12,789 nucleotides of DNA, taken from positions 6,683 to 19,471 of the forward strand of contig MFGX01000023.1 of the NCBI GenBank assembly GCA_001778455.1, given 5' to 3'. The notes under the pieces were generated by a model that saw only the letters and a list, made by a program, of their open reading frames with translations, searched no databases and was not told the DNA's origin. Shown piece after piece: positions 12,701 to 12,789 of this stretch; the first letter of the stretch is position 1; each line of letters begins with the position of its first letter. A program made the translations under genes and the position numbers. Source of the stretch: Candidatus Fraserbacteria bacterium RBG_16_55_9. Lineage in GTDB: Bacteria; Bipolaricaulota; Bipolaricaulia; RBG-16-55-9.

Positions 12701-12789
12701 TGAATCGTAGTGCTTCACATAGAAGAAGCGATCGTCCGCACCCTTAAAAAACGCGTTATCTCGGATCTGCGGCACAGAATTACTCCCAT
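9779..12789 (-). CDS. LptF/LptG permease fused to LptA/OstA-like and LptD-like outer-membrane barrel, N-terminus outside window
   Basis: One frame runs from the window edge to the TGA at 9779-9781, with 998 codons after the first in-frame GTG (12775). That GTG is not a credible start, because the frame stays open beyond it and the N-terminal helices of the permease are missing. Numbering from it: 1-130 is the periplasmic domain of LptF/G; 142-222 are its last three membrane helices (IPLACLVFALFGAPLSLL, GVILSVLLVLLYQGLLF, AWLPNLLFGLMGLLLYG). Residues 232-256 are a basic stretch plus hydrophobic segment ending GMA-QEE, like a signal peptide. Residues 262-460 are OstA-like beta sequence (ADSVTV...AITAEGHVRAQYPDGTIEASELKLL). 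Residues 465-998 resemble LptD: FTTC (467-470), FGQPVFWAPAYLAP, a long alternating beta barrel, and FCHACW (955-960) near the end. It would serve lipopolysaccharide export. No stop or good internal start separates the parts. Confidence 0.85.
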   Translation of the reverse strand, partial: GSNSVPQIRDNAFFKGADDRFFYVKHYDSAQGILEDVLIYDLTGKIYLEDGAAFPKVVTAKSATWKDDAWELSNGIIHAFDDQGNLRYKDQFETMTIQVGQEIQKLVFEQRSSSEMSLSELSERIEAFRRIGRPAESLVVDYHLKIAIPLACLVFALFGAPLSLLIGPRGRALGVILSVLLVLLYQGLLFWTAEILGNRGDIPPAWGAWLPNLLFGLMGLLLYGRANRLGRIDLIERAKRLIPLALAALIPLLIVMVGMAQEEPVPIEVSADSVTVSESWQAITAEGHVRAQYPDGTIEASELKLLRTGGDRWEIEASNAHFSHQEISGGALELQAIFVQEGEKIIPQEITLVQSASVKFTGGRLSAKSLSLKNSPEDAWEVEAQGNVVLEQEEQKQVTQADTLRLQLAQDPEAPNQWRAQGAILERFVGATDFVNSRGETHRLRYQGEQAHLAFSEGNKVSLFDVANGEFTTCTCEETIPQASYSIRAGRLLIRPDEVLVAFNITLRAFGQPVFWAPAYLAPLADVQQKYPFIPEVGNDAQRGWFAKWRVPVFMDEDNFGFLLLDYYTRYSEVGSGLDLAYRALPGSTGGHLSFYRLVAQEESLSVDWSDRVELRDALNLTLSAGLRTGLLAREASRLLSQAMFSGEAGDWTWQVGFSRDQNLLGPEPDPEMLEELSYLLLERWPELSLQKKPVRLGELPLRYSGGADWGRYHEEAVDGSDRQSSRFDGRIQVGLEPITFAPGAQLTAGSSYRLSLYELNRRDSWDLTAQLNLTPLSGLNFSLDYLYRAVSGQSPFRFDQLTLSNRATFRGNWSFLTQGNLKLSASYDWTRRSFDPMNLNIAYRLGIAQASLGLEYDLNVERMRRVTVQGSVSILGAQVNVSTGYNFMVSRYDDIIAKMDLGQPLRAGLRFDVNRLELRRMSLESNWALGDWELALSGEYDLRLGRLTAFRFGVIKKFCHACWQVGFYGNQNQLWVQVRINAFPTAEIGYSPTDQSLSFGH
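12005..12082 (-). other. Internal signal-peptide-like / seventh transmembrane segment within the lpt fusion
   Basis: Residues 232-257 of the fusion read as a basic n-region (ERAKR), a hydrophobic core of about 18 residues and GMA-QEE. Gly254 at -3 and Ala256 at -1 fit type I signal peptidase. Because the C-terminus of LptF/G is cytoplasmic, this segment would carry the following LptA/LptD-like part into the periplasm. It may stay as an anchor or be cleaved. Confidence 0.65.

Noticed and set aside
12773..12775. GTG at 12775 as the true start of the lpt fusion
   Set aside because: No Shine-Dalgarno is seen, the frame continues upstream, and a start here would remove the N-terminal LptF/G helices.
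12716..12789. An ATG on the minus strand at the extreme right edge (12787-12789) as start of the large gene
   Set aside because: That ATG is in a different frame and meets a stop after about two dozen codons. The lpt-fusion frame is open right to the edge, so its start lies outside the window.
1..12789. CRISPR arrays, tRNA/rRNA genes, riboswitches
   Set aside because: No regularly spaced repeats, cloverleaf-like sequence or conserved riboswitch core was noticed. The intergenic spaces are all short (at most about 145 bp).

Overview
The window reads as chromosomal DNA of a free-living diderm (outer-membrane-bearing) bacterium. The neighbouring housekeeping genes sit at roughly 60% GC in a sampled line, are densely packed and lie mostly on the minus strand. 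Evidence for an outer membrane is a very large LptF/G-LptA/LptD-type protein; evidence for ordinary bacterial housekeeping is rpmB, tsaB, ribF and ruvB. The zinc-type (four-cysteine) L28, an FAD synthetase without the usual FxPHP motif, and apparently leaderless promoters suggest a deep-branching lineage rather than a proteobacterium. A candidate phylum such as Bipolaricaulota/Acetothermia, or a relative of Thermotogae or Deinococcota, is a guess that the sequence alone cannot settle.

Layout. Positions 1-624 (minus) hold the start of a secreted lipoprotein that runs off the left edge. Positions 721-3338 (minus) form a compact operon tsaB > etfB > etfA > rpmB, mixing tRNA modification, electron transfer and a ribosomal protein. 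A divergent promoter region (3339-3450) contains a perfect 14-bp palindrome between tsaB and a small glutaredoxin-like gene (3451-3687, plus). Positions 3833-5548 (plus) are an AT-richer three-gene accessory cassette: two unrecognised proteins and a HEPN-fold protein. Its gene pattern resembles a toxin-antitoxin or defence module.

Positions 5629-7495 (minus) carry nrnA-like > ribF, overlapping by 8 bp. ruvB follows on the plus strand (7558-8607), with a -10 box seven bases before its start codon and no Shine-Dalgarno sequence. Its 3' end overlaps, tail to tail, a small minus-strand operon: CDP-alcohol phosphatidyltransferase > excisionase-type HTH protein > DUF2007-like protein (9722-8565). 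That operon has its own strong promoter overlapping the stop codon of the gene before it.

The right end (9779-12789, minus) is the most striking part. One uninterrupted frame carries the C-terminal half of an LptF/LptG permease, then a signal-peptide-like seventh membrane segment, LptA/OstA-like periplasmic sequence, and an LptD-like outer-membrane barrel with LptD-like cysteines. It is open at the window edge, so the full protein should be longer. It appears to join the inner-membrane, periplasmic and outer-membrane parts of the lipopolysaccharide exporter in one polypeptide.
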